Below, piece after piece: positions 24,101 through 34,929 of a stretch of 64,000 nt of DNA (positions are counted from its first letter, which is position 1; every line of letters starts with the position of its first letter). The notes beneath the pieces are model-generated. The model ran no database searches. It saw only the letters and a program-made list of their open reading frames with translations, and was not told the origin of the DNA. The DNA comes from Cladopsammia gracilis (taxonomy: Eukaryota > Cnidaria > Anthozoa > Scleractinia > Dendrophylliidae). The stretch spans positions 664,501 to 728,500 of the forward strand of contig JAJGOT010000157.1 in assembly GCA_022457155.1 (NCBI GenBank), read 5' to 3'. Position numbers and translations under genes: made by a program.

Positions 24101-24523
24101 CTGCTGCCGCCTGAAGTTCTCGAGGAGTGGCGCATGCGTACCAATGGTTATCGCGTGCGTATCCAATCTTCCAGCTCAAGTGAGGCAACTAAATCATGGA
24201 CTTTGGACTCTGGGTCGTTATATTACGAGTCTGAAAGGGAAATGGAAGATTATGAGAGAAAAGATTCTGAGTCTGAAAGGGAATCGGAAGGTTATGAAAA
24301 GAAACATTTTACTGTTTCTATGGCAGAAAATACTTTGGAATTAAACATCGCCAAAAGACAATCAGATAAATCGAGTGTCGGATATATCCTACAAAAATAT
24401 TTTTCTATGCCTAAACTGGCAAATCAACAAGACTGTCTTCTAGCAAATTTTAGTGACTATTTCAGTAATTCAGATGATGTTTGGATTCATTCTTTAGATC
24501 CAAACAGAGAGACTATGGTTTAA
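15142..24523 (+). CDS. SLC16-family (monocarboxylate transporter-like) carrier, 4 coding exons
   Basis: Coding exons are 15142-15313, 15720-16306, 17253-17622 and 24003-24523. Their phases agree and give 549 residues. The start follows AAAGGCACC. Near residue 13 is the DGGLSWLVVLGSF block, matching the conserved MCT motif at the entry to TM1. Exon 2 has AISSSAAWVASISFG and the TM5 signature YFNKNLVLANGIGLAGAGVG. Exon 3 supplies TM7-11 (KQDGAVLVGYMAMSQTVGK, GRIADHPRVNR). Exon 4 gives the last TM and a long Ser/Glu-rich cytosolic tail with an internal repeat (ESEREMEDYER / ESERESEGYEK). The family moves monocarboxylates or related solutes across the plasma membrane, often with protons; the substrate cannot be told here. 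The third intron (6.4 kb) is packed with nested mobile DNA. Confidence 0.9.
16982..17160. repeat. PLE pseudo-LTR-like remnant in SLC16 intron 2
   Basis: GGGTTAGTTTCTATAGAAACTGTGG and the downstream TTATCAACTAAGTTGATAAGGTA resemble 441-525. The AAATTTGGCTTTATCAACT part is mirrored in inverted form at about 17130-17170. Confidence 0.5.
18074..18159. repeat. Perfect 86-bp palindrome
   Basis: Two 43-bp arms with no spacer meet at 18116/18117. The outer end reads CAACCTCGTTCCCAGGGTCT and the right arm is its exact complement. It resembles two transposon termini joined end to end. It directly precedes the 28-bp satellite. Confidence 0.9.
18170..18362. repeat. 28-bp satellite, left block (about 7 units)
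   Basis: The unit is about TTGACACCGGTTGCATGTTT plus TCCCGCGC. One diverged unit (TTCGGGCATGACGATGATTG) lies in a fixed place, and the same unit order recurs at 23372-23515. Confidence 0.85.
18460..18693. repeat. Long inverted repeat (arms about 103 bp)
   Basis: The arms run from CAATGGTAAAAACGGC at 18460 to its complement ending at 18693, with only small differences. The ~22-base spacer sits between CCCGATATTTCGG and CCGAAATATCGGG. It shares ACGGCAAACTGATCCTTACG with the palindrome at 23025-23178, so both belong to one family. It splits the satellite array, whose units resume at about 18690. Confidence 0.9.
19350..22413 (+). mobile_element. CR1/L2-type LINE insertion with poly-A-rich tail
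   Basis: A single non-LTR element is inserted in the intron. It comprises the coding region at 19373-22169, about 210 bases of 3' UTR, and an A-rich tail at about 22386-22413. The left boundary is approximate: homology begins within the endonuclease domain, so the element is 5'-truncated. Confidence 0.85.
19373..22169 (+). pseudogene. LINE ORF2: endonuclease plus reverse transcriptase, one stop and one frameshift
   Basis: The frame covers most of an apurinic-type endonuclease: ETWL-like start (KTWLNSSN), QGGGVCLYINKS, IIYRPPNG, the catalytic GDFNLDLL, and the terminal SDHLPVF. A linker and a full reverse transcriptase follow: YRPISVLPCFSKILEKLM, YGFRKKHSTNLA, LDLAKAFDTVNH, GVPQGSVLGPLLF, and the catalytic FADDTNLF. 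One in-frame TAA at 20705-20707 interrupts the linker/RT boundary, and the same frame continues to 22015. A one-base slip in the A-run at about 22014-22020 shifts the last ~50 codons (WNNLPKNLK region) to end at 22169. The N-terminal part of the endonuclease is missing. Confidence 0.9.
22549..22872 (-). pseudogene. RecQ-like helicase N-terminal fragment
   Basis: A short frame shows Walker A in FAILPTGFGKSLIFQLF and the motif Ia region VVSPSVSVMRDQVEQLKKLG, as in RecQ/DEAD-type helicases. Upstream in the same frame, after a TAA within ECLV*NLARGKD, it continues to a possible ATG at 22872 with an acidic start (TRDEEESKL). No DEAH box or C-terminal domains follow. It sits inside the terminal-inverted-repeat element, so it may be cargo of that element rather than a host gene copy. 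Confidence 0.7.
23025..23178. repeat. Near-perfect 154-bp palindrome
   Basis: The arms run from AAAATCAGAAAACGGCAAAC to its complement around a TATATATA centre. It shares the CGGCAAACTGATCCTTACGG block with 18460-18693. Both are followed or preceded by related sequence (TGATCCAGGTCTAC, GATCCGG), so they are two insertions of one family. Confidence 0.9.
23365..23775. repeat. 28-bp satellite, right block (about 14 units)
   Basis: It has the same unit as 18170-18362. The first five units, including the diverged TTCGGGCATGACGATGATTG unit, repeat the order of the left block, so a block of about 140 bp was duplicated rather than built unit by unit. Confidence 0.85.
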
Positions 24524-25890
24524 CTATATATTAGTAAAGTTAATAACCTATTTATCACAGTACGAGTAATTTGTTTATAGGTGAAAGGAATGTAGGTAGA
24601 AGAAAACCGCCCGCGAGGTGTATTCAGACTGAAAACAACAACAGCTATTTTTCTATCGTAAAAGAAGCGTTTTAGCTTCAACGTTCTTTTTCGTTTGTTT
24701 TTTAATTTGATAGTTGGTTTCAGTTTTATTTTCAGTTCATTTGTTTGATTTTTTTTGTAACGTTGCATTGAAGCTTCGTTTCTAGGAAGAAATACAACCC
24801 TAGATATTGTCGATGATCTACGTATATCATAATTATTTATTGTCTTAACTAAGTTCATCGACGAGTCTTATAAAACCTTAAACCGAAGTGGCTCATACAT
24901 GTGAAACAAACACCGATGTACGAAATCATCGACATGTTTCTTTAATTAGCATTTGTACATTTGTTTCATTTGTGAACATTTGTAAAACAATCATAGACAG
25001 AGAAACATCATATTGGAGTAGCATTTGAGATGCCCAAGGTGATTGTACTTACAATTTGCGTTTTCACTTCTTGCACCTATGTCTGATGTTTCCGCATTCG
25101 TGTGAACTAGGCCTAAGTGTGGCTCAAAAAATGATGGCAATTGTAGAGTTGTAGAGGAAGATTATAAAAGCCTTGAGCATTTGACGTTCTCCATTTACCT
25201 TCAACTTCACTCAAGTCAACCCAGGGTAAAACGTAACGGGGCGACGTCAATTCTGTCACTGACTCAAACGCTAATTACCGTGGGCTCAGTCAAACTTCTG
25301 TAGTTTTCTGTGCTAGCCCCTGAGACATTTCTTCTCTGATTGTACGTTCCATGGCTTAAAAAATAATGTAACTAATTACAGGTTGCGCATTTAAAATCTT
25401 ACCTTGCTTGAATTCAAGTTGTGTGAATTTGGAATATTATTTAAATCCCTGAAAAACTTAAAATCGCACATAAGTATTACGGAGTGATATAGCCCTCTTC
25501 TTGAAGTATCGAGAACCTTAAATGCTCAAGGCAAGTTTCTGGCAAGTCCAGTGAGCCATAGGCATTGCTCCTGTTTTAAGGAGCTTTATGACCAGTTCAT
25601 TTATTGAACTTTTCATGTGTGCAAATCCTATCTGCCTTGTCGACTGGACTTGTGCACATGGAAGCTTCCCCAAGAACGAAAAATAGAATTTTTGATTATA
25701 TTTAAAAACAGAAAATTGAGCAAGTGACTGATAAGACGGATAACCTACCAAGTTACGAGAAAGATCAATAAACAATTTCTCCTCAGAATATAAGCATACA
25801 ATACATATTTGGCAGGAAATTAAAGATTTCATTGCCAACGTGAGAATGTCCTATAGGTATTAAGACAGTACTAAGCCCATTTCACGGTGG
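24524..25890. other. Intergenic stretch
   Basis: It lies downstream of the SLC16 stop codon. No coding region or repeat was recognised. Confidence 0.4.
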
Positions 25891-26010
25891 ACGTTTCTTA
25901 TTTTCATTACAATAATATTTAACGTAGATGCGAGGCAATTTTGTAGTTTCTGCCCGAAATTGCCTCGCATCCACGTTGAATTTTATTATAATGTAAATGA
26001 GAAAAGTTAA
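25890..26010. repeat. Inverted repeat, arms about 50 bp, diverged
   Basis: TTTCTTATTTTCATTACAAT and GATGCGAGGCAATTT in the left arm pair with the right arm (AAATTGCCTCGCATC, then ATTATAATGTAAATGAGAAA). The loop is short. Confidence 0.75.
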
Positions 26011-26117
26011 CAGTGAAAAGGGTTCTTTTTGCTAACTATCTCCATAGGAAACTTTTTAAATTAATCAAGGAGAATTTTTTTGCTGACGTTGGGCCGGACT
26101 TGATGGTTAATCAGTAT

Positions 26118-26402
26118 AGAGCAGTTTTCAATTGAGTGTCGTAAAACTAAAACCAAAGTAATTATTCTGACCAATCACAGCAGTGGTAAACAATCCAATG
26201 AACCAATCAGAGCTCGAAGCAATTACATGTCGGCGGCGCCAAGCGCGGGAAAACACGTGCGAGCAAGTCACGATTGGTTTTGGTTTTACTTCTGATTGGT
26301 CGAGAAAGTGGCGCGAGATTTTTTAGCCAATCACAAAGCGTAGCAATGCAAAACCAAAGCAATTGTGTAATTACTTTCAACACTCAATTGAAAAGCGCTC
26401 TA
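26118..26402. mobile_element. MITE family A, copy 2
   Basis: The ends are AGAGCAGTTTTCAATTGAGTGT and its inverse (CACTCAATTGAAAAGCGCTCT). Subterminal AAACCAAAGTAATTA and internal ACCAATCA/TGATTGGT repeats are shared with the copies at 14201-14480 and 33319-33602. Confidence 0.8.
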
Positions 26403-26871
26403 TTCAAATACACTCATTTTTTTTATCTAAGAAGGAGGCTGAGTTGGGACTGAATGCTCTTGTATTTTTTTTTGGCGATTTGAGCTTGAAAACGTTCTTA
26501 GCAGGTTCTTGGAATAAGCCGTACAGTATTCAGTCACTAAACCATAGTTGTAAATAAGAAGAAAGAAATACAGGCGAAGTTCTACTCATTTGCCAATTAT
26601 TACTGAGACATGTAGCTATTGTAAAATGGAAAAAAAAAAACTTGTTAAATAGAGACGGGCTTAACTAAAGAACAGCCTTCTTAGAACGTTCTTAAAATTC
26701 TGGCCAAACTCAACCTCGATGTTCTTAAAAAAAGGTTCTTATATAAAAAGAGAGTGTATACGTTAGGTTAATTTCTTGAAAAGGTTTAATCCACTGTAAT
26801 AATGATGTGCCAAGACCCGCACTGAAGACATTTTGTGGACGTTTGTGTTGTTCATCATGAAAACGTGGTGA

Positions 26872-27042
26872 CAATAGCCCATTTCCGATATATTAAAATT
26901 CATACTTGGCTCCGAGGCTTGGGGGAATAAAACAAAAGAAATCACATTGAGGTTCAGCGTTGAATTATTCATTTCTTTTGTTTTATTCCCCCCAAGCCTC
27001 GGAGCCAAGTATGAATTTTAATATATCGGAAATGGGCTATTG
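26872..27042. mobile_element. Palindromic MITE, arms about 70 bp
   Basis: CAATAGCCCATTTCCGATAT at the left is exactly mirrored ending at 27042, with the CCGAGGCTTGGGGGAATAAA block nearer the centre. A diverged relative, partial and with smaller arms, occurs near 38430-38520 (GGGGAATAAAACAACAGAC ... ATGTGATTTCTTTTGCTTT). Confidence 0.85.
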
Positions 27043-27229
27043 AAATTATTTATATTCATTGAATTTAATTTGAATTCTAATAGAGCAATAAAAAGAGTGT
27101 GCTCTTCGACTTAAAAAAAGAAACTGGCATAGAAAAGTACTTGATATATAAGTATCACAACTTAAAACTGAACAGTAAATGCTAGGGAATATACAGCCGC
27201 TATGTTGCCGGAATAAACCAAGGAATTAA

Positions 27230-27950
27230 GGTTACAGTGTACCTTCAGATCGAAAATTTATTGAAAAATTTTTTTTGGCGTTAAAATAAAGTTTACAGAA
27301 TGAACTTTCATCCAAAAAAAAAGTTATCGAAAAATAGTGAAAATTAACGAAGAAATGATGGTATAACTTTTGTGGGCGGAGTTTGTTTATTACGCGATAT
27401 GTTTTTTTAAGCGCCGTTTTCTCAAAGTTAATTTTTCGCTTGTTGGTGACACTTTAAAGAGCTACAACTCAAAGGGAATTTGTTCGATTTTCCTTAAATT
27501 TGGACAGAAGCTAGGCTAACATATAATCAACAAAAATGTGTCGGCGAATTTCTTAATTCCGAAAACTTTTTCGTCAAGAGCCATTTCCGTGCGATCATTC
27601 CAATTTTTTTTCTCCCCTTTTCGAAAATATTCTGTAACTTTTCACTGCAATTGAATATGGGAAATCGCCGACACGTTTTTTTTAGCGCTTCGTATCCGAA
27701 AACCGGAGAACAAATCAAATTAGCAAAATATAATAATCGCTTTGAGTTATAGCGTTTTAAAGCTGATGCGGACGTTCGAATTTAGACGTCGTAAAAAATT
27801 CGACAATTGATTTTATTACCAAATGGTTTCCATATTTAGATAGCCAGCTCTATAAGCTTTAATTTGATATCTGGGTTTAGGTATATTAAGTGTAATCTTA
27901 AGACGCTAGAGCTGTTATACTGGAGACACCCCCGAAGGTACACTGTAACC
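27230..27950. mobile_element. TTAA-flanked non-autonomous DNA element, copy 1
   Basis: The 721-bp element starts GGTTACAGTGTACCTTC and ends with the exact complement GAAGGTACACTGTAACC. TTAA lies on both sides (27226-27229 and 27951-27954). A TTAA target duplication is typical of the piggyBac and Kolobok superfamilies; the terminal sequence does not settle which. The short open frames inside are not transposase-like. Confidence 0.9.
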
Positions 27951-27961
27951 TTAAATACCGT

Positions 27962-29494
27962 CATTCGATTTAGCGGCCGGGGCGCAATTAACTTTTGGTA
28001 ACTCAAGGGAGGATACTTATTGGAGAGAGGGGACGCTTATTAGGGAGGGGCGCTCATTTTTAACCTGTTATCCCATCAAAATAATGATAGCGGTTGATCA
28101 TAATATATATACATAGCCCAAGCCTAACAGCGTCGCACTTTGAACAAGCTTAACTAAGGTGAAACTTAACTAAGGTGAAAGGTTGGAAGCACAAGAATTA
28201 ACGGGTTTACCTCGGTGTGAGAACCTGTGACTTTTTTCTTTGTTTTTCACCTTTGTAGTATTGCATTCCCCGTTGACTCTATTGTTTTATGCCTTTTGTT
28301 TTCTTTGTTTTACGTCACTCATGAGTTTCACAGGTTCTTACACCGAGGATGAGCCGAATTATTACGGCTATTATTACGCGACCGTCTGCACAGTACATTT
28401 TTATAGACCGTACAAAAGTTCACAAAAACAACTTTTCTCTGTCTAAAATAACTAGTACCACTAGTTTCCGAATAAAATACAGTTTATGTTTGTCAAAAAT
28501 TGCCCGAGAAACTGATTTGAAAATCAAAAATTGCAAAAATACACAAACATATTTGCATAAGGCGATGCGAGTGAAGATAGAACTGTACTATAAAATCAAA
28601 GTCTTGTTTTGTTTACATAAAATCGCTTTTCAATCTATCTAATGAATGAACAAACACATAAAAATGGACAACACAATCTTCTTTCGAAAAAATTTATTCA
28701 AATCTACATTAGTTTACGTTTAAAAGCAAAACGCGTACCATTTAATTATAGCTCATCGAGTTCAAGCTTTCTTCGATGAAATTCAAGAGATCGATACAAC
28801 TGAATTTAAGCACGTTTTAAAATCAATTCTCCAAAAATAACAATAACACTAATAAAAAGTCACTCACAGATTGATATCAACATAAATTCTCATCGAAAAC
28901 TGTAATCTGTTTTACCTTTTAAGTCCCTCGCTTGCTTGGAAATTCAAATCTCCGCTTCTGGTTCTGAAATCCGTAGAAAACAAACATCTCCCGCATTGAT
29001 AAAAACGTAATACATGAAGTTCCTCGAAGCAAGATTTTATCCCTGAATGCTCGTCTTATTCCACCAAAGCGGCTTCTGAGTATACCTTAATTAGTATCCC
29101 TGTCTTGAGTAGCAAACCGCGAAAAAATGCAGGAAAATAACGAGTTTAATTCTCCGCTAGACACAACAAAACAACTAAAGTGTTTACCGAGCTCACGGCT
29201 GTGTTGCCGCGCGAAAAACAAAGCCTTGCTTTCAAGATCCCGGATGTTGTTCCAACACGGCGGGCGGGCGGGCGGGCGGGCAAACACGCGCCCGCGAAAT
29301 ATTTCGCTAGCCATGACCATGAAAAATCACGGCATTGGTTCTTTGAGTATGGAGCTGCGCAGCCAGGCCTTCGGCCTGGCAAGTGCTCCGCTATGATGCT
29401 ATGCTGAATAGTTCCTTGATTGGAAAAAGGGGCGCTACGAAAAACGCTCAACGGAGGAGGCGCTTATTGGAAGAAGGCCACTAAATCGAATCGT
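27962..29494. mobile_element. Possible DNA element with short inverted ends
   Basis: ATTCGATTTAGCGGCC near 27964 is mirrored by GGCCACTAAATCGAAT at about 29479-29494. GGACGCTTATT/GGCGCTTATTGGA boxes lie inside both ends. It contains a GGGC microsatellite at about 29262-29280. No transposase was recognised. Confidence 0.45.
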
Positions 29495-29617
29495 TACGTT
29501 CAGATGCAGTAATGGAGTAGGAGTATTTTATTCACATATTGAAGTATTGTGTGACGACTGGTGAACCGTCCAAAGAACGTCGGCTGTATATTACCCTTTC
29601 ATTTCAAATGGGTTTAA

Positions 29618-30340
29618 GGTTACAGTGTACCTTCAGATCGAAAATTTATCGAAATTTTTTTTTTGGCGTCATAATAAAGTTTACAGAATGAACTTTCATC
29701 CAAAAAAAAAAATTATCGAAAAATAGTGAAAATTGACGGAGAAATAACGGTATAACTTTTGTGGGCGGAGTTTGTTTATGAAGCGATATGTTTTTTTTTA
29801 AGCGCTGTTTTCTCAAAGTTAATTTTTCGCTTGTTGGGGACACTTTAAAGAGCTATAACTCAAAGGAAATTTGTTGGATTTTCCTCAAATTTGGAGAGAA
29901 GCTAGGCTAACATATAATCAACAAAAACGCGTCGGCGAATTTCTTATTTCCGAAAACTTTTTCGTCAAGAGGCATTTCCGTGAGGTCATTCCAATTTTTT
30001 TTCTCCCCTTTTCGAAAATATTCTGTAACTTTTCACTGCAATTGAATATGGGAAATCGCCGACACGTTTTTTTAGCGCTTCGTGTCCGGAAATCCAAAAA
30101 CAAATCAAATTAGCAAAATACAATAGTCGCTTTGAGTTATAGCGTTTTAAAGCCGATTCGGACGTTCGAATTTAGACGTCGTAAAAAATTCGACAATTGA
30201 TTTTATTACCAAATGGTTTCCATATTTAGATAGCCAGCTCTATAAGCTTTAATTTGATATCTGGGTTTAGGTATATTAAGTGTAATCTTAAGACGCTAGA
30301 GCTGTTAAACTGGAGACACCCCCGAAGGTACACTGTAACC
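29618..30340. mobile_element. TTAA-flanked non-autonomous DNA element, copy 2
   Basis: This is a direct copy of 27230-27950 (723 bp, same orientation) with the same 17-bp inverted ends and its own TTAA duplication at 29614-29617 and 30341-30344. Differences between copies are mostly scattered point changes and homopolymer length. Confidence 0.9.
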
Positions 30341-30344
30341 TTAA

Positions 30345-31020
30345 AAAACTATTTCTTGAGTCAAGTCAAAGTAAGTCATCGTAGAAAGATTCCTGAACTA
30401 AAGTGGGTCAAACGGACTACTTCCTGTTCAGTTGTGACCGAAAGTGAGGTATGCACATGGTAACAGCTCTATATTTTATTTTCTGTCATGCAGGTGTTTT
30501 CTTTTCGTGGATTAATTTCAACGGGTTTAATTTTCTCGAACCATTGATGATGCTAAAAAATAACAAAATTAAAACCCGCGGGAAAATTGAGAGCATTAGG
30601 GTAAGCAAGGCGTGTTTTCTCCCACTTAGATCCCTTTGCATGTTTTTAATAGATCTTGATTCAGTGCTTAGGTATACCAGGAGCCCATACCCTGTTTGTA
30701 TCTTTATTCACTCTTTGACTCCGTAGAAGGTAAGTGATATTAATCGAAATATTGGCTATTAAGAGATATAAATGTGCCAATCTTTACTTCCGCTGAGTTG
30801 TTTATTCCACACTTTGAGTGACGTCTGGTTGTGTGGTCCTCTGCATCAGTATTAAGTTTGTAACATGCATTTCTACTTTGTTCTTACTAATTTTCACGGG
30901 TACCTAATTTCTCGAAATTGATATGTGAATACTTAATTTTTAGAATCAATTATCAAGATAATAATTAATTCTCCTTGGCCATCGTAGCTTAATAAGAAAT
31001 AGCACACAAACTGCAGTGAC
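30345..31020. other. Intergenic stretch
   Basis: Nothing recognisable was seen. One short frame (30451-30726) has no known motif. Confidence 0.4.
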
Positions 31021-31205
31021 AAACATGACAATAAAACGCATGTTGGAAAACAAAATATTAACTTGACGTTTCGTATGTTGCAACATAATCTTCAGAAGTG
31101 ACCGTTTAGAATACAAGTAACAACTAAATTTAAATGAATAATAAGTAACTAATTAACAACAACAATAACATATTAAAGATGAGAAAAATTTGCATATAAA
31201 AGCAA

Positions 31206-32204
31206 ATGGGCTCTCCTTTAGGTCCTGTTTTGGCCAACATCTTTATGTGCCATTTTGAAGAGAAATGGGTCCTTAACGACAACGCTCGCCCTTCTGTTTG
31301 GTTTCGATACGTAGACGATACCTTCACCTTGGTCGACAATAAAAACACAGCAACCCAGTTTCTACAGTACCTTAATAACTGTCACACAAATATCAAATTC
31401 ACCGTTGAATTCGAGGATAACTTTGCAATCCCTTTCTTGGACATTCTCATCAAACGACACAATCACACTTTCTCAACATCTATTTACCGAAAGAAGACCT
31501 TTACCGGCCTGTACACAAAATGGGACTCCTTCACACCTAGGAAATACAAAGTAAACCTCATCCGCACACTCACTTTTCGTTGTTTCCGCATCTGTTCGTC
31601 ACCTTCTCATTTGCGATCTTGTCTGAATGATCTGAGGAAGTTGTTGTTACAAAATGGTTATCCTGCTGGTGTTGTCAATTACAACATTAATGATGTTTTG
31701 AACAGACAGCAGAACAGACTGAGGAATCCGATCATCACAGTTCCCAAAAAAGAAACAATCTTAGTTTTACCTTATTTAGGGGTACAAAGTAAAATTGTTA
31801 CCAAACAGCTTAAGACCCGCATTAATAAATTTTATGGCTGCATTGATCTTAGGGTAATTTTCCAAAACGCTCATCGCATTAAGTCCTTTTTTCCCTACAA
31901 AGATAAGTTCAACCGTTCCCAAATGTCAAAAGTTGTGTATAAGGCTAGTTGTTGGGATTGTCAGGATTTCTACATTGGAAAAACAAAACGAAGATTGCAT
32001 GACAGAAAAACTGAACATTTTAAAGGGATCACAAGTACTTGTCATGCATCTGCTATCGCAGACCACGTCACATCAACTGGTCACAACTTCAAATGGGACC
32101 ACTTTGAGATATTGGCAAAAGGTCGGTCTGATACTCACTGTAAGATTAAGGAGACTCTACAGGGACCGCGGAGCAAGGTGAAAAGTGGGAGGGCTGACAA
32201 TTGA
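31206..32204 (+). pseudogene. PLE reverse transcriptase C-terminus plus GIY-YIG endonuclease
   Basis: The frame opens at the conserved QMGSPLGPVLANIFM motif and carries the RT catalytic box YVDDTFTLV. The thumb and linker follow (FLDILIKRHNHTFSTSIYRK, LRKLLLQNGYPAGVV). The GIY-YIG domain comes last (VVYKASCWDCQDFYIGKTKR, then RLHDRKTEHFKG). The RT N-terminal half is missing. The frame is interrupted at 32160 by a 157-bp insertion. Beyond it, the expected C-terminal segment (LIQELRPTLNDNVSSEKL) continues in frame at 32320-32373. Confidence 0.88.
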
Positions 32205-32316
32205 AAATAATTTTTTCATATTGAAAATCGAAAAAAGGAATAGAATCATAGTATTTGATTTGCAAAAAAGTGGTGGGGCCGCGGCTCTACCAGCCCCTCC
32301 CCCTCCGCGGTCCCTG
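32160..32316. mobile_element. Small hAT-like insertion with 5-bp target duplication
   Basis: The 157-bp insert begins CAGGGACCGCGGAGC and ends with CCTCCGCGGTCCCTG. CTCTA flanks both sides (32155-32159 and 32317-32321). CAGGG ends are hAT-like; hAT elements usually duplicate 8 bp, though 5-bp lineages exist, so the family call is tentative. Removing it in thought reconnects the PLE frame. Confidence 0.8.
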
Positions 32317-32417
32317 CTCTACTTATTCAGGAACTCAGACCCACCCTTAACGATAATGTCAGCAGCGAAAAGCTAATTATTAGTTTGCATCTTTTATATG
32401 CAAATTTTTCTCATCTT

Positions 32418-32780
32418 ATGTCCACAGGAACGATGATTCAAATTTAACCGTAATTCCAGCTAATATCGCTGTGCAAATCGATCTTGTTAGAGCAAAAACG
32501 TGAACTAGACTGCACAAAGCGTTACGCGTCTGGAAAAATTTTAGTCCTCAGCCGAGCCTGGCATGGGAGAACCGGTAACGGTCGGATCGGACTTCGGGCC
32601 ACACCGGTTCCCACTTGTACAACTGGCCGAGAGGGACTGGAGCTATTCACAAACGGACATGCTCAGTGCACTAAAATGGCGCGGATTGTGAATTTCACTG
32701 TGCAAAGAAGCTTTTGGATTTTCGAATAATTCATCGGAATTTTATGATGCTAGCAATTCAATAGCAACAGAGAAACTCTA
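32418..32780. other. Region upstream of the RFWD3 start
   Basis: The promoter and 5' UTR of RFWD3 are expected here. No TATA box or clear element was recognised. An open frame at 32484-32729 has no known motif. Confidence 0.4.
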
Positions 32781-34614
32781 ATGGCCACCATTCTAGGTAA
32801 CAGTAATGAAGACATTCAAGAAATAACGGTTAATCACAGCCAACATGACAACAATGTTGTGGATCTGACAAGCGACACCGGTAATGATGAAGTACAAGAT
32901 ATGGAAATAGAGATCGACAACGAACAACAAACGTTAAATCGGGACGAAAACGAAAGCACACAACCAGTCAATTATGAAAATACTGCCCCAGATGAGACAG
33001 AAGTGCGGTCTTCAATGCAAAACGTGACCCCTGTAGTTGGCAGAACTGTTCAAGTTTTGGGCAGCTTGGCGGTGAATTCTCCTGATGAATTTCAAAACAA
33101 GGCTTCAAAACCGTCCAAGATAAAACCTTCAAAGACTGCAAAATCACCTCTGAAATCTCCCGAGAAAGACGACGATGTAAGTTTGTGAGCCTCCATTTTT
33201 ATGTCAAACAAAAAAAATCTGTCCTATTTAAATTAAGTTTTGATATACATGTAAAGTATTTAATAAACTAAAGATAAAACAAGATTAAGACTTATGTAAT
33301 ATGTACAGTATGCATACAGTGAGCGGCTTTCACTTGAGTGCCATAAAACCAAAACCAAAGTAATTACTCTGGCCAATCACAACAGATGTAAACCATCCAA
33401 TGGACCAATCAGAACTTGAAGCAAATACATGTAGCTAGCACCAAGCACGTGAAATTGTGTAAAGTAACTATTGGTTTTGGTTTTGCTTGTGATTGGTTGA
33501 GAAAGTGGCGTAAGGTTCTTTTTAAGCCAATTACAAAGTGTAGCAATGCAAAACCAAAGCAGTGGTGAAATTACTTTCGACACTCAATTGAAAACTGTTC
33601 TATATGAAATTGAATGAATTGCTGTCACTGCATTAATAGTCTCTGGGTGCGAGAGGCTTTTCTCATGCTTTCATTTTACTGGCTGACTGCTCAAAAGCAT
33701 ACTGCAACAAAAACCTACACAAATATACCTCTTGTCACAGACTGGGTGTACTGCTAAGTGCATCGTTAGGGGAAACCTACACACACATAATGTACATGTT
33801 CCTATCAATGTTGCACTGTGAGATGAAGGTGGGGATACAAATCAGATATCTACATGTATGTGGCATTTGATCTATTTTCCATCCCAGTTCCTTGGCTTGG
33901 GAACTTGACTGTCAGTATTTTACCAGGATGCACTCAGAGGGATACAAAATTTCCAGGTTTTTGTTCACCCCCCCCCCCCCCCCCCCTCCCCGACCCCAAC
34001 CTGTAATCAGGTGCTCATATTTATTTAGCAAGCTGTCTGCCACCCCCAAATTAAGATATTTCTCAACATCCCTCCCCATGCCTTTCCACCGACTTGCATA
34101 CTTGTGCTTTCGCACTCTCCCGTTCCAAAAAAAGATCGCCTGATCACAGGTTATCCCCCCCCCCCCCCCACAGCTTAACAATTATAGCTGCATAACCAGG
34201 GCTGTGATTAAGCTTTGAAGAAGTCTTCCATAATAATTTGTTGTCTTTTAGTCATTAATTTTTTAAACTTTAAGTAGCCAGTCATCTCCTTTGCAGTTGC
34301 CAGCTATAATAACTGGTTACCGGCTACTAAGTACTAATGACAGCTATGATAACCAAAAAGTATTGTTATTGTTACCGTTGGTGATTCATTCCTATGCTCA
34401 CATGACTGGCAGAGCAAGCTTTTGGCCAGTCAAGTCTCCATTCTGACCAGACATTGTCTGTTGACCAGACGTTATTTTAAGCCATATGTTCCTATGCTCA
34501 CATGACTTATATTAGATGTAATATGTAATTAGGGTACATTTTGTAATAGAGATTTTATTCAGAACATACAGTATATCAGTTGTTACTTTTCTTTTCTTGA
34601 ACTTTAATAAAGTT

Positions 34615-34707
<93 letters not shown>

Positions 34708-34746
34708 GCTACTACTAGCTACTACTACTACTACTACTACTACTAG

Positions 34747-34789
<43 letters not shown>

Positions 34790-34848
34790 TTCTACTTCTA
34801 CTTCTACTTCTACTTCTACTTCTACTTCTACTACTACTACTACTACTT

Positions 34849-34929
<81 letters not shown>

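Larger units (their letters stand above)
31020..32417 (+). mobile_element. 5'-truncated PLE bounded by a short inverted repeat
   Basis: The coding fragment is framed by GATGAGAAAAATTTGCATAT (from about 31178) and its complement ending at about 32416. Upstream on the minus strand is a hammerhead-like motif: CTGAAGA (31095-31089), a perfect 7-bp stem, then GAAACGTC (31072-31065). Inverted terminal repeats are a known feature of some PLE insertions. Confidence 0.7.

Noticed and set aside
26872..27042. Palindromes as transcription terminators
   Set aside because: Bacterial-type terminators do not apply here; size, dispersal and flanks fit MITEs.
31206..32204. PLE frame as a host GIY-YIG nuclease
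   Set aside because: It is fused to reverse-transcriptase motifs (YVDDTF) and flanked by repeats, so it is a retroelement.
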